From contig CP021372.1 in the NCBI GenBank assembly GCA_002600635.1, positions 389,001 through 453,000 on the forward strand: a stretch of 64,000 bases of DNA. Reading direction: 5' to 3'. Position numbers and translations under genes: made by a program. Below are positions 1 through 8,052 of this stretch, in pieces (within the stretch, counting starts at the first letter, position 1; each line of letters starts with the position of its first letter). The notes beneath the pieces were generated by a model. It had not been told where the DNA came from, searched no databases, and was given only the letters and a program-made list of their open reading frames with translations. The DNA is from Rhizobium sp. ACO-34A (GTDB lineage: Bacteria; Pseudomonadota; Alphaproteobacteria; Rhizobiales; Rhizobiaceae).

Positions 1-2
1 CG

Positions 3-182
3 TCGCCGGCCGATGCGTTCGCGCCATTCGCGAACTTCGCAGGCATCGCGGGCTGGGGAGGAACCGGGTCCGGGCCGCTGACGCATCCGTACAACAGAGA
101 TACCGTCAACAAGGCCGTCGTTGCTCTTTTCGTCATCGTCTATTCCATTTCTGAGAATTTTATGGGGCGGGGGTGGCTATAG
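3..182 (+). CDS. possible 3' end of a membrane protein gene (partial)
   Basis: Frame 3 is open from the left edge to a TAG at 180-182 and encodes about 59 residues. It has a glycine-rich stretch (AGIAGWGGTGSG) and then one hydrophobic segment (KAVVALFVIVYSIS) before a short tail. That is compatible with the C-terminus of a membrane protein, but I recognise no family and no start is visible. About 260 bases follow without a convincing gene before the sensor kinase; they probably hold its promoter, though I could not single out boxes. Confidence 0.3.
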   Translation, partial: SPADAFAPFANFAGIAGWGGTGSGPLTHPYNRDTVNKAVVALFVIVYSISENFMGRGWL

Positions 183-446
183 GATTTTGCAAACATCATC
201 TCCGGCGGCTGCGACGATGGCTGGCTGCCTTTCGTCCGACCGTGAAAGTCAGATGTTTCGAGCATGTTTCCGGCGGCCGACAGAGATGGTGATCGTCGGA
301 CGACATCGTGGGGCTGTTGCAAAATCCCGATTTTTGCCTCTGCGAAGGTCGTATGATCTGCGATATGTTTCGGCTGGAATTATCCTGGAAACATTTGCGG
401 GATCATGGTGCCGTCACTCTTTCTCAAACCAGCGAAGGCGAGTTCG

Positions 447-1892
447 ATGAGTGTGAACGACAGGACGTGGGCAACAGCGTGGCGCCGCCCTCCGGCCGCG
501 GATGGGAAAGCTGCCGGCTCATCGTCGCCGTTGGGTTTTGGTCACTTGCCCCTGTTCACCAGGATCTTCGCGGTCGTTGTCGGCGGGATCTTCTGCGCGC
601 AGATGATCAATTTCGCCATCATTCTGGTCGTGCGCCTGCCACAGCCACCAGCGTACGCCGTCAACGAAATCGCGCGTGCCCTGGAGAGCGGTGACGTTTC
701 CAACGGGATGATCAGGGTGAAAGCAGGCGATCCGCCTTCCAGCGGCCAGCAAGACCAGCGGGATCGCGATATCCGTTCTTCTCTGGCGCGCCATCTGCGC
801 GTGTCGGAGGATCGGGTCCGCGTCAAGGTCGATCGGCCCCCGGCAATCATCGATCTCGCCAAGGGAATATCCGAGGACAAATCGAAAAAGAGCATCGACT
901 TCCACAAGAATGGCCTCGACGAGAGCAACCGCTCCGAACTCATCATCGGCAGCTTTACGGCGGCGCTGCAGCTCGACGACGGGCAATGGCGCCTCGCCAG
1001 TTCGCGCGGTGGCTTCATCGAGCCGTGGCAATGGCAATCGCTCGCCTGGCTGCTTGCAACGCTTATCGTCGCGGTTCCGCTCGCGTGGATCATGGCGCGC
1101 CGTGTGGCGAGACCCGTCCAGCTATTTTCCGCCGCCGCGGAGCGGCTCGGGCGCGATCCGAACAGTCCGCAGCTTGCTGACCCGCGCGGGCCACCCGAGA
1201 TCACGGCCGCGGTCGTCGCCTTCAACGACATGCAGGCGCGGCTCAAACAATATGTCGATGATCGCACGACCATGGTTGCGGCCATCGCGCATGATCTCAG
1301 AACACCATTGATGCGCCTGACGCTGTTGGTGGAAAATGCCCCACCTCCGATCCAGAAGGCGGCCGAAACTGAAATCCGGGAAATGACCCAGCGCATTCGC
1401 GGCGCCCTGAACTTCTTCCGCGACGCCAGCGCGCCGATCCGGCGCCAGAAGCTTGAGCTACGCCCGCTCGTCGAAAGCGTGGTCGATCAGATGATCGACC
1501 AGGGCGCGGATGTCGACGTGGCGCCGGGCGATGATGTCACCCTTGAAGGCGATCCCGCCGGCCTCCGCTCAATGGTCACTAACCTGCTCGAAAATGCCGT
1601 GAAATATGCCGGCGATGCGCGCGTCAGCTTGCGCGTTATGGACGATTGGGCGTTCGTCGCCATATCCGACAACGGCCCCGGCCTCCCCGAGAACGAACTT
1701 GAGAAAGTCTTTTCGCCCTTCTACCGCGGTGAATCGTCCCGCAACCGGGACACCGGAGGCGCAGGACTCGGGCTGGCAAGCGCGCGCGCCGTTGCTCGAT
1801 CCCATGGCGGCGACATAACCCTCCATAATATAGCTGAAGGCGGATTGTCCGCCGTCGTCGCACTGCCGCTCGCCCGTCGCGTGAATGCGTAG
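447..1892 (+). CDS. sensor histidine kinase (HAMP, HisKA, HATPase)
   Basis: Membrane-bound two-component sensor that should autophosphorylate on histidine and pass phosphate to an OmpR-type regulator. Counting from the ATG at 447, a first membrane segment lies near residues 36-64. A periplasmic domain of about 130 residues follows, then a second membrane segment near 197-216 and a HAMP stretch. The phospho-acceptor box IAHDLRTPL has its His near 282. N-box (LLENAVKY), G1 (SDNGPGLP) and G2 (GAGLGLASARA) complete the ATPase domain. An in-frame ATG at 405 would add 14 unremarkable residues; 447 has a purine-rich stretch upstream and is preferred. No regulator adjoins it on this strand. The nearest candidate is the OmpR-type gene at 3894-4622, with periplasmic-protein genes between, so pairing is an inference. 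Confidence 0.88.
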   Translation: MSVNDRTWATAWRRPPAADGKAAGSSSPLGFGHLPLFTRIFAVVVGGIFCAQMINFAIILVVRLPQPPAYAVNEIARALESGDVSNGMIRVKAGDPPSSGQQDQRDRDIRSSLARHLRVSEDRVRVKVDRPPAIIDLAKGISEDKSKKSIDFHKNGLDESNRSELIIGSFTAALQLDDGQWRLASSRGGFIEPWQWQSLAWLLATLIVAVPLAWIMARRVARPVQLFSAAAERLGRDPNSPQLADPRGPPEITAAVVAFNDMQARLKQYVDDRTTMVAAIAHDLRTPLMRLTLLVENAPPPIQKAAETEIREMTQRIRGALNFFRDASAPIRRQKLELRPLVESVVDQMIDQGADVDVAPGDDVTLEGDPAGLRSMVTNLLENAVKYAGDARVSLRVMDDWAFVAISDNGPGLPENELEKVFSPFYRGESSRNRDTGGAGLGLASARAVARSHGGDITLHNIAEGGLSAVVALPLARRVNA

Positions 1893-1901
1893 CGCGACGT
1901 T

Positions 1902-2039
1902 TCATCTTTGCTGACTCCATTGCGGCGGGACGACCATCATCGGCTTTGTCAGATCACGCTTGACAGCGGCAAGCGAGGCGATGATCGCCACGAGCGCTGC
2001 AATGAAAAGCAGCGGGATCAGTGGCGGTCGAAAGAACAT
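1902..2039 (-). CDS. 45-residue single-pass membrane protein
   Basis: A short gene read directly from the minus strand. ATG at 2039 is preceded by a GGGAGA ribosome site about 8 bases upstream, and TGA is at 1902-1904. It begins MFFRPPLIPLLFIAALVA, continues hydrophobic through IIASLAAV, then has a basic KRDLTK and a polar tail ending VPPQWSQQR. This predicts one membrane helix with a short tail. It faces the 3' end of the sensor kinase gene with a gap of only 9 bases and lies just downstream of the EF-hand gene on the same strand (83-base gap), so the two may be co-transcribed. The function is unknown. A modulatory subunit of the adjacent kinase is possible but is only a guess from position. 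Confidence 0.6.
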   Translation of the reverse strand: MFFRPPLIPLLFIAALVAIIASLAAVKRDLTKPMMVVPPQWSQQR

Positions 2040-2122
2040 GTCATCCGTCTCCCATGCTTCTTGGGTGAATCTGGAGCGCTACGACGGCCGCGCGGCGCCG
2101 GCCAAAGGCAGGCGACCCGCGA

Positions 2123-2656
2123 TCACCTGGTTTCCGATTTCGTGCTCTGGCTCGACTGTCCTGTCGCCGGTGCGATGTCGGCGCGCTTGACCACGCAGTC
2201 CCGATCATTGTCGTAGATCGGGAAAATAGGATTCGGCCGGTCAACCATCTCGGCCCGACTGATCTTGCCGTCATCATCCACGTCGAAGAAATCGAACGAA
2301 TCGGCCGTGAAGGCCTTGTCGGCGGCGATCACCGTGGCGAATTCCGCCTTGGCGACAGAACCGTTGCCGTCTTTGTCCGCCTGTCGGAAGACCTTCGTGA
2401 TGAAGATCCTCCATTCGCCGCAGGTATAGATGCCGTCATGATTGAAGTCCCAGCGGTCGGCGAAGGCGACGAGCGCATTGCTGCCGCCCTCGGCTGCGCG
2501 CTGGGTGGACGTCGGCCCCTTGTTCTCGCCTGGCTTTCCTTGTCCGGCAGCGTGAAAGGCGGCCAGGTGGTAGAGAACCAGTGCAGCGACGGGAAGGAGC
2601 CTGCCGCGTCGCACATGGCGTGGCGAAGGGGTCCTGGTGAGGTTTGCGAACGACAA
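2123..2656 (-). CDS. secreted four-EF-hand calcium-binding protein
   Basis: Exported protein with four EF-hand loops of the D-x-[DN]-x-[DNG] type: DFNHDGIYTCGEW, DKDGNGSVAKAEF, DVDDDGKISRAEM and a degenerate DNDRDCVVKRAD. EF-hands bind calcium, and in periplasmic proteins they often act as structural or sensing modules. The start is placed at a TTG (2654-2656) because a near-perfect AAAGGAGG ribosome site sits 5 bases before it; an upstream TTG at 2692 lacks one. The N-terminus is basic (RHVRRGR) followed by a hydrophobic stretch (LLPVAALVLYHLAAF), a signal peptide or anchor. The gene is divergent from the lipoprotein and Spy-like genes, which suggests a shared envelope theme. The ligand and partner are not known. 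Confidence 0.75.
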   Translation of the reverse strand: MSFANLTRTPSPRHVRRGRLLPVAALVLYHLAAFHAAGQGKPGENKGPTSTQRAAEGGSNALVAFADRWDFNHDGIYTCGEWRIFITKVFRQADKDGNGSVAKAEFATVIAADKAFTADSFDFFDVDDDGKISRAEMVDRPNPIFPIYDNDRDCVVKRADIAPATGQSSQSTKSETR

Positions 2657-2838
2657 TAGGACCTCCTTTGTCCGGGTTCCTGATCTCCTCAATTGACCAC
2701 CGGATTGTTTCTCCCGCGTTTCCTGGGCGGCGCTCCCGCATGCCGCCTGTCAGGCACGTCGATTCGTCTTGGATCCGGACGCACGGCAGAAATAATTCTG
2801 TGTTTTGCCAGCGGTCGCTCACATCAGATGAAAGGAAT

Positions 2839-2967
2839 ATGACGTTGAGAAAGCTTCTCGTTGGTGCCCTCCTGGCCTGCGCGCTCGCGATTTCGGGCTG
2901 CGGCGGTGGAGGAGAACGGGCGGGTCAGACCCCAGGTCATGAGGGCAAGCCCGGCGAGGTGAAATAA
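2839..2967 (+). CDS. small lipoprotein (42 residues)
   Basis: Short secreted lipoprotein. MTLRKLLVGALLACALAISGC has a basic start, a hydrophobic core and a lipobox (AISGC) with the acylated Cys at residue 21. A glycine run and a short polar tail ending GKPGEVK follow. The ATG at 2839 has AAAGGA just upstream; the longer open frame beginning at 2644 reads through the divergent promoter region and is not supported. Entericidin-like small lipoproteins have this size and layout, but I see no entericidin-specific motif. It lies upstream of the Spy-like gene on the same strand. Confidence 0.6.
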   Translation: MTLRKLLVGALLACALAISGCGGGGERAGQTPGHEGKPGEVK

Positions 2968-3122
2968 GCCCGATCAGACACCGGTCCTTGCTCACGCGGA
3001 TCGCACATATTCCCGATATCTGCGCCGCGACCAAAACGGAAAAAAAATAAATGGACGGAAATATGGCAGAAAAATCTAACCTACAGGATGAGGCCATCGA
3101 ACCTGTGAAGAAAGGAAATATC

Positions 3123-3725
3123 ATGCGCTCGACAGCAGGTTTTCTCACGCTGGCCTTCATCACGGTGGCAGCAATCCAGCCGGTGGCGGCGCACTCGCAA
3201 GATGCGTCATCCAAGGCGGCCCCGGCTTGGGAGAACGGGAAAGGAGCACCGGGTTTCTCCGCCGGACTTCGCGACAGCAAGGCGAAGAGCGATAGCGGCT
3301 CCAGGAAGGAGAACGGTCTGGAGGACATTCCTCTGGCAAATCGCCTTTCGGCTCTTGAGGTCCGCATCGGCGTCAGGAGCGAACAGCTCAACGCCTGGCG
3401 CGACTATACCAGCGCCTTGCAAGCGTTGCTTGCGCCACAGCCGCCGAAGGACGACGAATCCGACCCGCGCAGCAAGGAGGACAAGACCGGACAGGAGCGC
3501 GATCCTTTCGATCGCGTCGCCAAGCTCGCCGACCGCATCGTCACACGTGCCGAAGCCGCCGAGAGACTGAAAATCGCGATCGCCACGCTTCGCACCACGT
3601 TAACCGCGGAGCAACTGCACGCACTCTCGGTTACCAGTGGCGAGGAATGGCTGCGCATTCCGCGCGACGCCTTCGACGAGGTGGAAAACAAGTCGGACAA
3701 GCGCAACCACGACGGCGGTCGCTGA
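3123..3725 (+). CDS. periplasmic LTXXQ-motif (Spy/CpxP-like) protein
   Basis: Likely periplasmic chaperone or sensor-inhibitor related to Spy, CpxP and metal-sensing relatives. The start at 3123 is chosen because GAAAGGAAA precedes it and because it yields a clean signal peptide (MRSTAGFLTLAFITVAAIQPVAAHS); an ORF start at 3051 would put 24 polar residues before the signal. The mature part is charged and helical. It has a first helix (LSALEVRIGVRSEQLNAWRDY) and a second ending in LTAEQ, the family LTxxQ motif, near residue 165. A low-complexity charged linker lies between. Spy/CpxP proteins often restrain or report to an adjacent envelope-stress kinase, which fits the sensor and regulator genes flanking this region. 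Confidence 0.72.
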   Translation: MRSTAGFLTLAFITVAAIQPVAAHSQDASSKAAPAWENGKGAPGFSAGLRDSKAKSDSGSRKENGLEDIPLANRLSALEVRIGVRSEQLNAWRDYTSALQALLAPQPPKDDESDPRSKEDKTGQERDPFDRVAKLADRIVTRAEAAERLKIAIATLRTTLTAEQLHALSVTSGEEWLRIPRDAFDEVENKSDKRNHDGGR

Positions 3726-3782
3726 TCGGTCCCGGTTGGCGACGGAGTCGATCCGCGCTGACGCGGACCTCCATGGCGCCTT

Positions 3783-3818
3783 GCAGACCTGCCGGCATCA
3801 GCACGCCGGCAGGTCTGC
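3783..3818. terminator. strong bidirectional terminator hairpin
   Basis: A perfect 14-bp inverted repeat (GCAGACCTGCCGGC, 8-base loop, then its complement) lies between the convergent Spy-like gene (ends 3725) and response regulator gene (ends 3894). Position and stability fit a transcription terminator serving both strands. There is no long U tract, so its efficiency is uncertain. Confidence 0.7.
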
Positions 3819-3893
3819 GCAACACTGTTCAAAATATGAAATTCGAAACACGGCATGGCGGGTAGCGGAACTGCTAGATTCGCAGCAACAAAC

Positions 3894-4622
3894 TCAGTGG
3901 GTGTGAGCACTGACCGGGGCCATGAACATATAGCCCTCGTTACGAATCGTGCGGATCAGCGCCCCTTCCTGATCCTTGAGTTTGCGGCGAAGCCGGCTCA
4001 CCTGCACGTCGATAGCGCGATCGAAGGAGTCCGTGTCCGGGCCGCGTGCGGCAACGAGGAGATCACTACGCGACAGAACACGGCGCGGGCGGGTGACAAA
4101 AACCCGCAAGACCGAGAACTCGCCTTCAGACAGATCGATCAGCGCGCCTTCATGGTTATGCAATTCGTGGGTATCGAGATTGACGCGATAGTCCGAAAAC
4201 GCCAACACCTGATGGACGGCGTCTCCGGTTTTTCGCTGCTTGCGGAGGATCGAACGGACATGCGCCAAAACCTCGTGGGAACTGCATGGTTTCGGCAGGT
4301 AACGCTCCGCCCCGCTGTCAAGGCCGAGGATCCGATCCGTCTCTTCCCCGAGGGCGCTCAGCAGGATCACCGGGGGGCCGCCCTCCTCCTCGAGCCGCCG
4401 GCACGCTGACAAACCGTTTTCCCCAGGCATCATGATGTCGAGGATGACGACATCGACCCCGTTCGTTTGAAGGACGCCGCGCATCTCCGATGCGCTGGCG
4501 GCGGTCAACACCCGATATCCTTTTGCGCCGAGATTGGCCGCAAGCATGGATCGGATGCGGATGTCGTCATCGACGACCAGCAATGTGGCCTCGGGCGCGC
4601 TTTCAGTGATGTTCTCGTTCAT
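3894..4622 (-). CDS. OmpR/PhoB-family response regulator
   Basis: DNA-binding response regulator of 242 residues. The receiver domain (about residues 12-130) has the acidic pair in VVDDDIR, the phosphorylation site Asp62 in VVILDIMMPGENG, and the conserved Lys in YLPKPCSS. A winged-helix output domain follows (about 145-235), with the typical ending DVQVSRLRRKLKD and IRTIRNEGYMF. The gene is transcribed towards the Spy-like gene and divergently from the DedA gene. The orphan kinase at 447-1892 is the obvious local partner, although the two genes are about 2 kb apart and in opposite orientation. The promoter should lie in 4623-4817. Confidence 0.9.
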   Translation of the reverse strand: MNENITESAPEATLLVVDDDIRIRSMLAANLGAKGYRVLTAASASEMRGVLQTNGVDVVILDIMMPGENGLSACRRLEEEGGPPVILLSALGEETDRILGLDSGAERYLPKPCSSHEVLAHVRSILRKQRKTGDAVHQVLAFSDYRVNLDTHELHNHEGALIDLSEGEFSVLRVFVTRPRRVLSRSDLLVAARGPDTDSFDRAIDVQVSRLRRKLKDQEGALIRTIRNEGYMFMAPVSAHTH

Positions 4623-4781
4623 AGCGTTTCCTAAGCCCGGAAATGTGTACGCAATATTTCTGGGAGGCGAAGATGGAGACGATTTCGGTCCTCAGCAATA
4701 ATCTATCAATAGAGTGGGTCTGCCAAGTGGATCGGATGCTCGCAAAGACAAGCGGAAATTCGTGGGAAACAATCATGAGCT

Positions 4782-4799
4782 TTTCGTTGGTCAACGAAA
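4782..4799. promoter_or_regulatory. 18-bp palindrome before the DedA gene (operator candidate)
   Basis: TTTCGTTG-GT-CAACGAAA is a perfect inverted repeat with 8-bp arms. It sits 18 bases before the DedA-family start and in the divergent interval with the response regulator gene. Such a symmetric site is typical of a dimeric repressor's operator. No regulator can be assigned; OmpR-type regulators more often use direct repeats. Confidence 0.4.
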
Positions 4800-4817
4800 T
4801 GACCAAGGAAGAAATTC

Positions 4818-5462
4818 ATGATTGCAAATGTCGGCACCTTCGTCGAAGGCCTCTTGAGGGCGGTCGATATATGGAGCGTATTCGTCGCCTCGCTCATCGA
4901 AAAATTTGTGCCTGTCCTGCCCTCTTACGTCCTCTATCCGGCAATCGGGATGGGCGCGCATGACTGGACCGATCTTGTCGCCCGCTGCCTGGTGGCGACG
5001 GTAGGCTCAGTCGGTGGTGCGGCCGGCTGGTACTCGATCGGCGCTCTCATCGGACCAGAGCGCGTGCAGCACTGGGTCGGGCGTTACGGCAAATGGGTCC
5101 TGCTGAAGCCCGCGCTCTATAAGCGGATGCGCGACTTCTACGAAGGTCGTCCGTTCCGCATCACCTTCATTGGGCAGGTCATCCCGACCGTCAGGATTTT
5201 CCAGGCGCTGCCTGCCGGGGTTCTTCGGCTTCCACTTGTACCGTTTCTTGTTGCCACCGCGCTTGGGGCGCAATTCTGGATCGTGCCCCTGGCATCGGCC
5301 GGTTATCTCCTGCGTCGCCAAGGTTGGTCGGCCACGGAGATCGGCTTCGGTCTGTTCGTGGCGTTGCTCATCATCGAAGGATCGGTGCTCGCAGCAGTTC
5401 AAGGGCACGCGCGGTGGCGCGGCCGGACGATGCAGCCGCCGCTTCCTGGCGTGAACGGTTGA
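4818..5462 (+). CDS. DedA-family membrane protein
   Basis: Polytopic inner-membrane protein of 214 residues, about the usual DedA length. The family hallmarks are visible: an N-terminal re-entrant region (LIEKFVPVLPSYVLYPAIGMGA) and the central motif FIGQVIPTVRIFQALPAGVLRLP, a match to the conserved G-x-x-I-P-x-x-R segment. C-terminal hydrophobic helices then end in a basic tail. DedA/VTT proteins are linked to lipid-carrier and phospholipid scrambling and to membrane energetics. ATG 4818 has AAGGAAG just upstream. The next gene, a PmtA-like methyltransferase, starts 7 bases after the stop, so the two probably form a membrane-lipid operon. Confidence 0.82.
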   Translation: MIANVGTFVEGLLRAVDIWSVFVASLIEKFVPVLPSYVLYPAIGMGAHDWTDLVARCLVATVGSVGGAAGWYSIGALIGPERVQHWVGRYGKWVLLKPALYKRMRDFYEGRPFRITFIGQVIPTVRIFQALPAGVLRLPLVPFLVATALGAQFWIVPLASAGYLLRRQGWSATEIGFGLFVALLIIEGSVLAAVQGHARWRGRTMQPPLPGVNG

Positions 5463-5469
5463 GGGGTGG

Positions 5470-6063
5470 ATGATGACGAGCATAACCAACCGTTCCGATT
5501 TTGGGCGTTTCTTCCGCTCCTGGCTTGCCAATCCTCTTCAGGTCGCCGCCGTCGCGCCGTCCGGCAAGGCCCTGGCGAACCTCATGACGCGCGAGATTTC
5601 GCCACAGACAGGCCCGGTCCTTGAACTTGGGCCAGGCACCGGGGCATTTACACGGGCGCTGATCGAGCGCGGTGTTCGCGAGGAGGATCTCACGCTGATC
5701 GAATACGGCGAGGTATTCGCCGGCATGCTCCAGGACCGTTTCTCCGACGCGCGGGTGATCCGCATGGATGCTGCCGACCTCGCACGGCGGCGTCTGTTCA
5801 CGGGGCAGCCGGTCGGCGCTGTCGTCAGCGGATTGCCGCTTTTGTCGATGCCGACGCGCAAGGTGATGTACATCCTGTCAGGTGTCCTCGATTGTTTGAG
5901 GGCCGACGGCGCCATCTATCAGTTTACCTACGGACCAAGGTGCCCGATCCCGGATCTGATCCTGGATCGGCTTCGTTTGAGGTCGACGCGGGTCGGAGGA
6001 ACGATGCGCAACATGCCACCGGCCGCCGTGTACCGCCTTACCCGCCGAACGATTGTCGACTGA
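5470..6063 (+). CDS. PmtA-like phospholipid N-methyltransferase family protein
   Basis: SAM-dependent methyltransferase of about 197 residues. The N-terminus (FGRFFRSWLANPLQVAAVAPSGKALANLM) resembles the small PmtA/KsgA-like family, and motif I is PVLELGPGTGAFTRALIERG. The acidic loop is LTLIEYGEVFAGML. The product-side motif VSGLPLLSM corresponds to the N/S-[IL]-P-[FWY] region of rRNA adenine/phospholipid methyltransferases. In rhizobia related enzymes methylate phosphatidylethanolamine towards phosphatidylcholine. Here the exact substrate is inferred, and an ornithine-lipid or other amine substrate is possible. Tandem ATGs occur at 5470 and 5473, both after a GAGGGG site. It follows the DedA gene closely. 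Confidence 0.75.
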   Translation: MMTSITNRSDFGRFFRSWLANPLQVAAVAPSGKALANLMTREISPQTGPVLELGPGTGAFTRALIERGVREEDLTLIEYGEVFAGMLQDRFSDARVIRMDAADLARRRLFTGQPVGAVVSGLPLLSMPTRKVMYILSGVLDCLRADGAIYQFTYGPRCPIPDLILDRLRLRSTRVGGTMRNMPPAAVYRLTRRTIVD

Positions 6064-6093
6064 GCCCGACGCAATAGCGTTCCGGAGAATGCA

Positions 6094-6333
6094 ATGATCG
6101 CAGAACTTCTTCACCTCGCTCGCAACCGTGCTTTTTATCGCGCTGGCACCGTCACTGTGTCCTTCACGGGAATGGAACGCATCTCCAACCGGTTTCCTGC
6201 CGATTATGTGCCGTCCCAGTTCGATTCGTTCCTCATTACCAGATCCACCAACAACCAGAAGGGCGTCAGCGCTAGCGCGTTCGAATTGTCCTGGAGTTCC
6301 GCCCATGGCGTGGTCTTACGGCTATTTTACTGA
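6094..6333 (+). other. doubtful 79-residue ORF in the 6064-6304 gap
   Basis: ATG 6094 has GGAG 8 bases upstream, and the frame stays open to a stop overlapping the next gene by about 29 bases. The predicted peptide (MIAELLHLARNRAFYRAG...) has no motif I know. I list it because it is the only candidate in the 240-base gap; it may be spurious. Confidence 0.2.
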
Positions 6334-7885
6334 TCTCAACTATACCCACGGCTACTATCCGGAAATGAGCCCGGCCATGCTGCGCATGGCCTGCCTTTGC
6401 CAGGCCGTCGAGCCGCAAATCCCGGACAATCCGACCTATCTCGAACTTGGCTTCGGACAGGGCCTGTCCATCAATATCCACGCGGCCGGGTCCTCGGGTT
6501 CCTATTGGGGCACGGACTTCAATTCCGCCCAGGCCGTCGAGGCGAGCCGGCTTGCTGCGGCGTCCGGTGCTGATATTCACCTCTTCGACCAGTCCTTCGA
6601 GGAACTGGCCGGCCGGGCCGACCTTCCCGACTTTGACATCGTCGCACTGCATGGCATCTGGAGCTGGATTTCACGGGAAAACCGAAGAGTCATCGTCGAC
6701 ATCATCCGCCGCAAGCTGAAACCCGGCGGCGTGGCCTATATCAGCTACAACTGCCTGCCGGGCTGGGCTCCGGTCGTTCCGATCCGCCAGCTCTTCGGGC
6801 TCTATCAGGAGTATGGCGGAGGGGTCATGTCCGGGCCACTTGGAATGATCGAAGGGGCCGTGCAATTCGCCGGTGAGGTGGCCAAGGCCGGTTCGATCTA
6901 TTTCAAGGAAAATCCGTTCGCGGCCTTCCATCTCGACAAGCTGACGAAGCAGGGTCGCAACTATATCGCACACGAATACGTGAATGCCGATTGGCACCTG
7001 GAGCACTTTTCGGACATGATGAACAGCCTTGAGGATGCCAAGCTGACCTTCGTCGGATCGGCACGCCTGCTCGATGGTGTCGATGGCCTGCAGCTCGACG
7101 ACGACGGCCGCAAACTCGTCTCGCAGATCGGCCACCCGATCATGCGTGAGACGGTTCGCGACTACCTCGTCAACAAACGCTTCCGATGCGACGTCTATGT
7201 CAAGGGCGCCCGGAAGCTCTCAGGTCCCGAGCATCGCGACATGTGGCACGCACAGTCATTTGTGCTATCGACGCCTCTCGCCGACATACCGAAGAAGATT
7301 CCGTGCGGTCGCGGCGAGGTGGAGCTGCCGGCGAACAGGTATGATCCGGTTATTGAAGCGCTCGCCGACAACGGCTTCAAACCGAAACGCACCGAGGAAC
7401 TGATGGCTCATCCGAAACTTCATGGCTTCAAGCCGCAGGATCTGGTCGAGGTGTTGATGGTGCTGGTCGGCGCCGGTTTTGCAAGCCCGGTCCAGCAGCC
7501 GTCCAAAAAGGTGCAGGCACAGTGCCGGGCGCTCAATGACTCGATCCTGCAACGCGCCCGTTTGAACATGGACATCAACTATCTCGTTTCGCCGCTGACC
7601 GGTTCCGGGATTGCCCTGCCGCACATGGCGCAGCTGTTCATTCTCGGTCTGAAGGAGGGACAAACGACCGCGGAAGCGCTTGCGGAATATGTCTGGTCCT
7701 TCCTGGACAGCATCGGCGAGCGCCTCGTCAAGAACGGCAAACGGCTCGAAGCCAAAGAAGACAACATCCGGGAATTCCGGCTTTCGGCGACCAGGTTCCT
7801 CAATTCGGGCCGGCCGCTGCTAGAGGCGCTTCAGGTCATCGATCGACCCAATATCCGTCATGTAGCGGTTGGCGCCAGAAACTAG
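6305..7885 (+). CDS. SAM-dependent methyltransferase with methyltransferase regulatory domain
   Basis: A 526-residue protein. The N-terminal class I methyltransferase fold has motif I at YLELGFGQGLSINIHAA, then YWGTDFNSAQ, and a post-motif segment FDIVALHGIWSWIS. KLKPGGVAYISYNCLPGW is a typical motif III region. The C-terminal 300 residues match in layout the 'methyltransferase regulatory domain' partners, ending with a PqqD/winged-helix-like stretch. The start at 6305 begins MAWSYGYFTDLNYTHGYY, the usual N-terminus of this family; the frame is open further upstream to 6128 but without family-like sequence. Substrate is unknown; relatives are often near surface-polysaccharide genes, but not here. 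Confidence 0.75.
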   Translation: MAWSYGYFTDLNYTHGYYPEMSPAMLRMACLCQAVEPQIPDNPTYLELGFGQGLSINIHAAGSSGSYWGTDFNSAQAVEASRLAAASGADIHLFDQSFEELAGRADLPDFDIVALHGIWSWISRENRRVIVDIIRRKLKPGGVAYISYNCLPGWAPVVPIRQLFGLYQEYGGGVMSGPLGMIEGAVQFAGEVAKAGSIYFKENPFAAFHLDKLTKQGRNYIAHEYVNADWHLEHFSDMMNSLEDAKLTFVGSARLLDGVDGLQLDDDGRKLVSQIGHPIMRETVRDYLVNKRFRCDVYVKGARKLSGPEHRDMWHAQSFVLSTPLADIPKKIPCGRGEVELPANRYDPVIEALADNGFKPKRTEELMAHPKLHGFKPQDLVEVLMVLVGAGFASPVQQPSKKVQAQCRALNDSILQRARLNMDINYLVSPLTGSGIALPHMAQLFILGLKEGQTTAEALAEYVWSFLDSIGERLVKNGKRLEAKEDNIREFRLSATRFLNSGRPLLEALQVIDRPNIRHVAVGARN

Positions 7886-7897
7886 AGCATTTCCCTT

Positions 7898-8052
7898 TCA
7901 TTCTGGATCGTATCCGCACGATATGAAGTAATTTTGAGCCTCTTGCGGTTCGACCAGATCGATGAGCTTGCCTATGCGATCCCACAGCCCAGTACGGTTC
8001 TCTCTGCAGCTTTTCTTAGGAGCGCCTCCAGCTTGAAAAATGCCTTCTCGAT
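7898..8052 (-). pseudogene. 3' remnant of an IS630-family transposase
   Basis: The minus strand encodes IEKAFFKLEALLRKAAERT, then after a frameshift near 7990-8005 LWDRIGKLIDLVEPQEAQN and YFISCGYDPE, ending in TGA at 7898-7900. These are the well-conserved last 50 residues of IS630-type transposases (after the catalytic E of the DDE triad). Everything upstream is missing: the sequence switches at about 8050-8062 to a serine-recombinase fragment. The AGAGCATTTCC sequence just beyond the stop may be part of the element's end. It is non-functional. Confidence 0.6.

Noticed and set aside
4643..4963. A plus-strand 106-residue frame upstream of the DedA gene
   Set aside because: It overlaps the DedA gene out of frame and becomes an arginine-rich shadow; the region is better explained as the divergent promoter.
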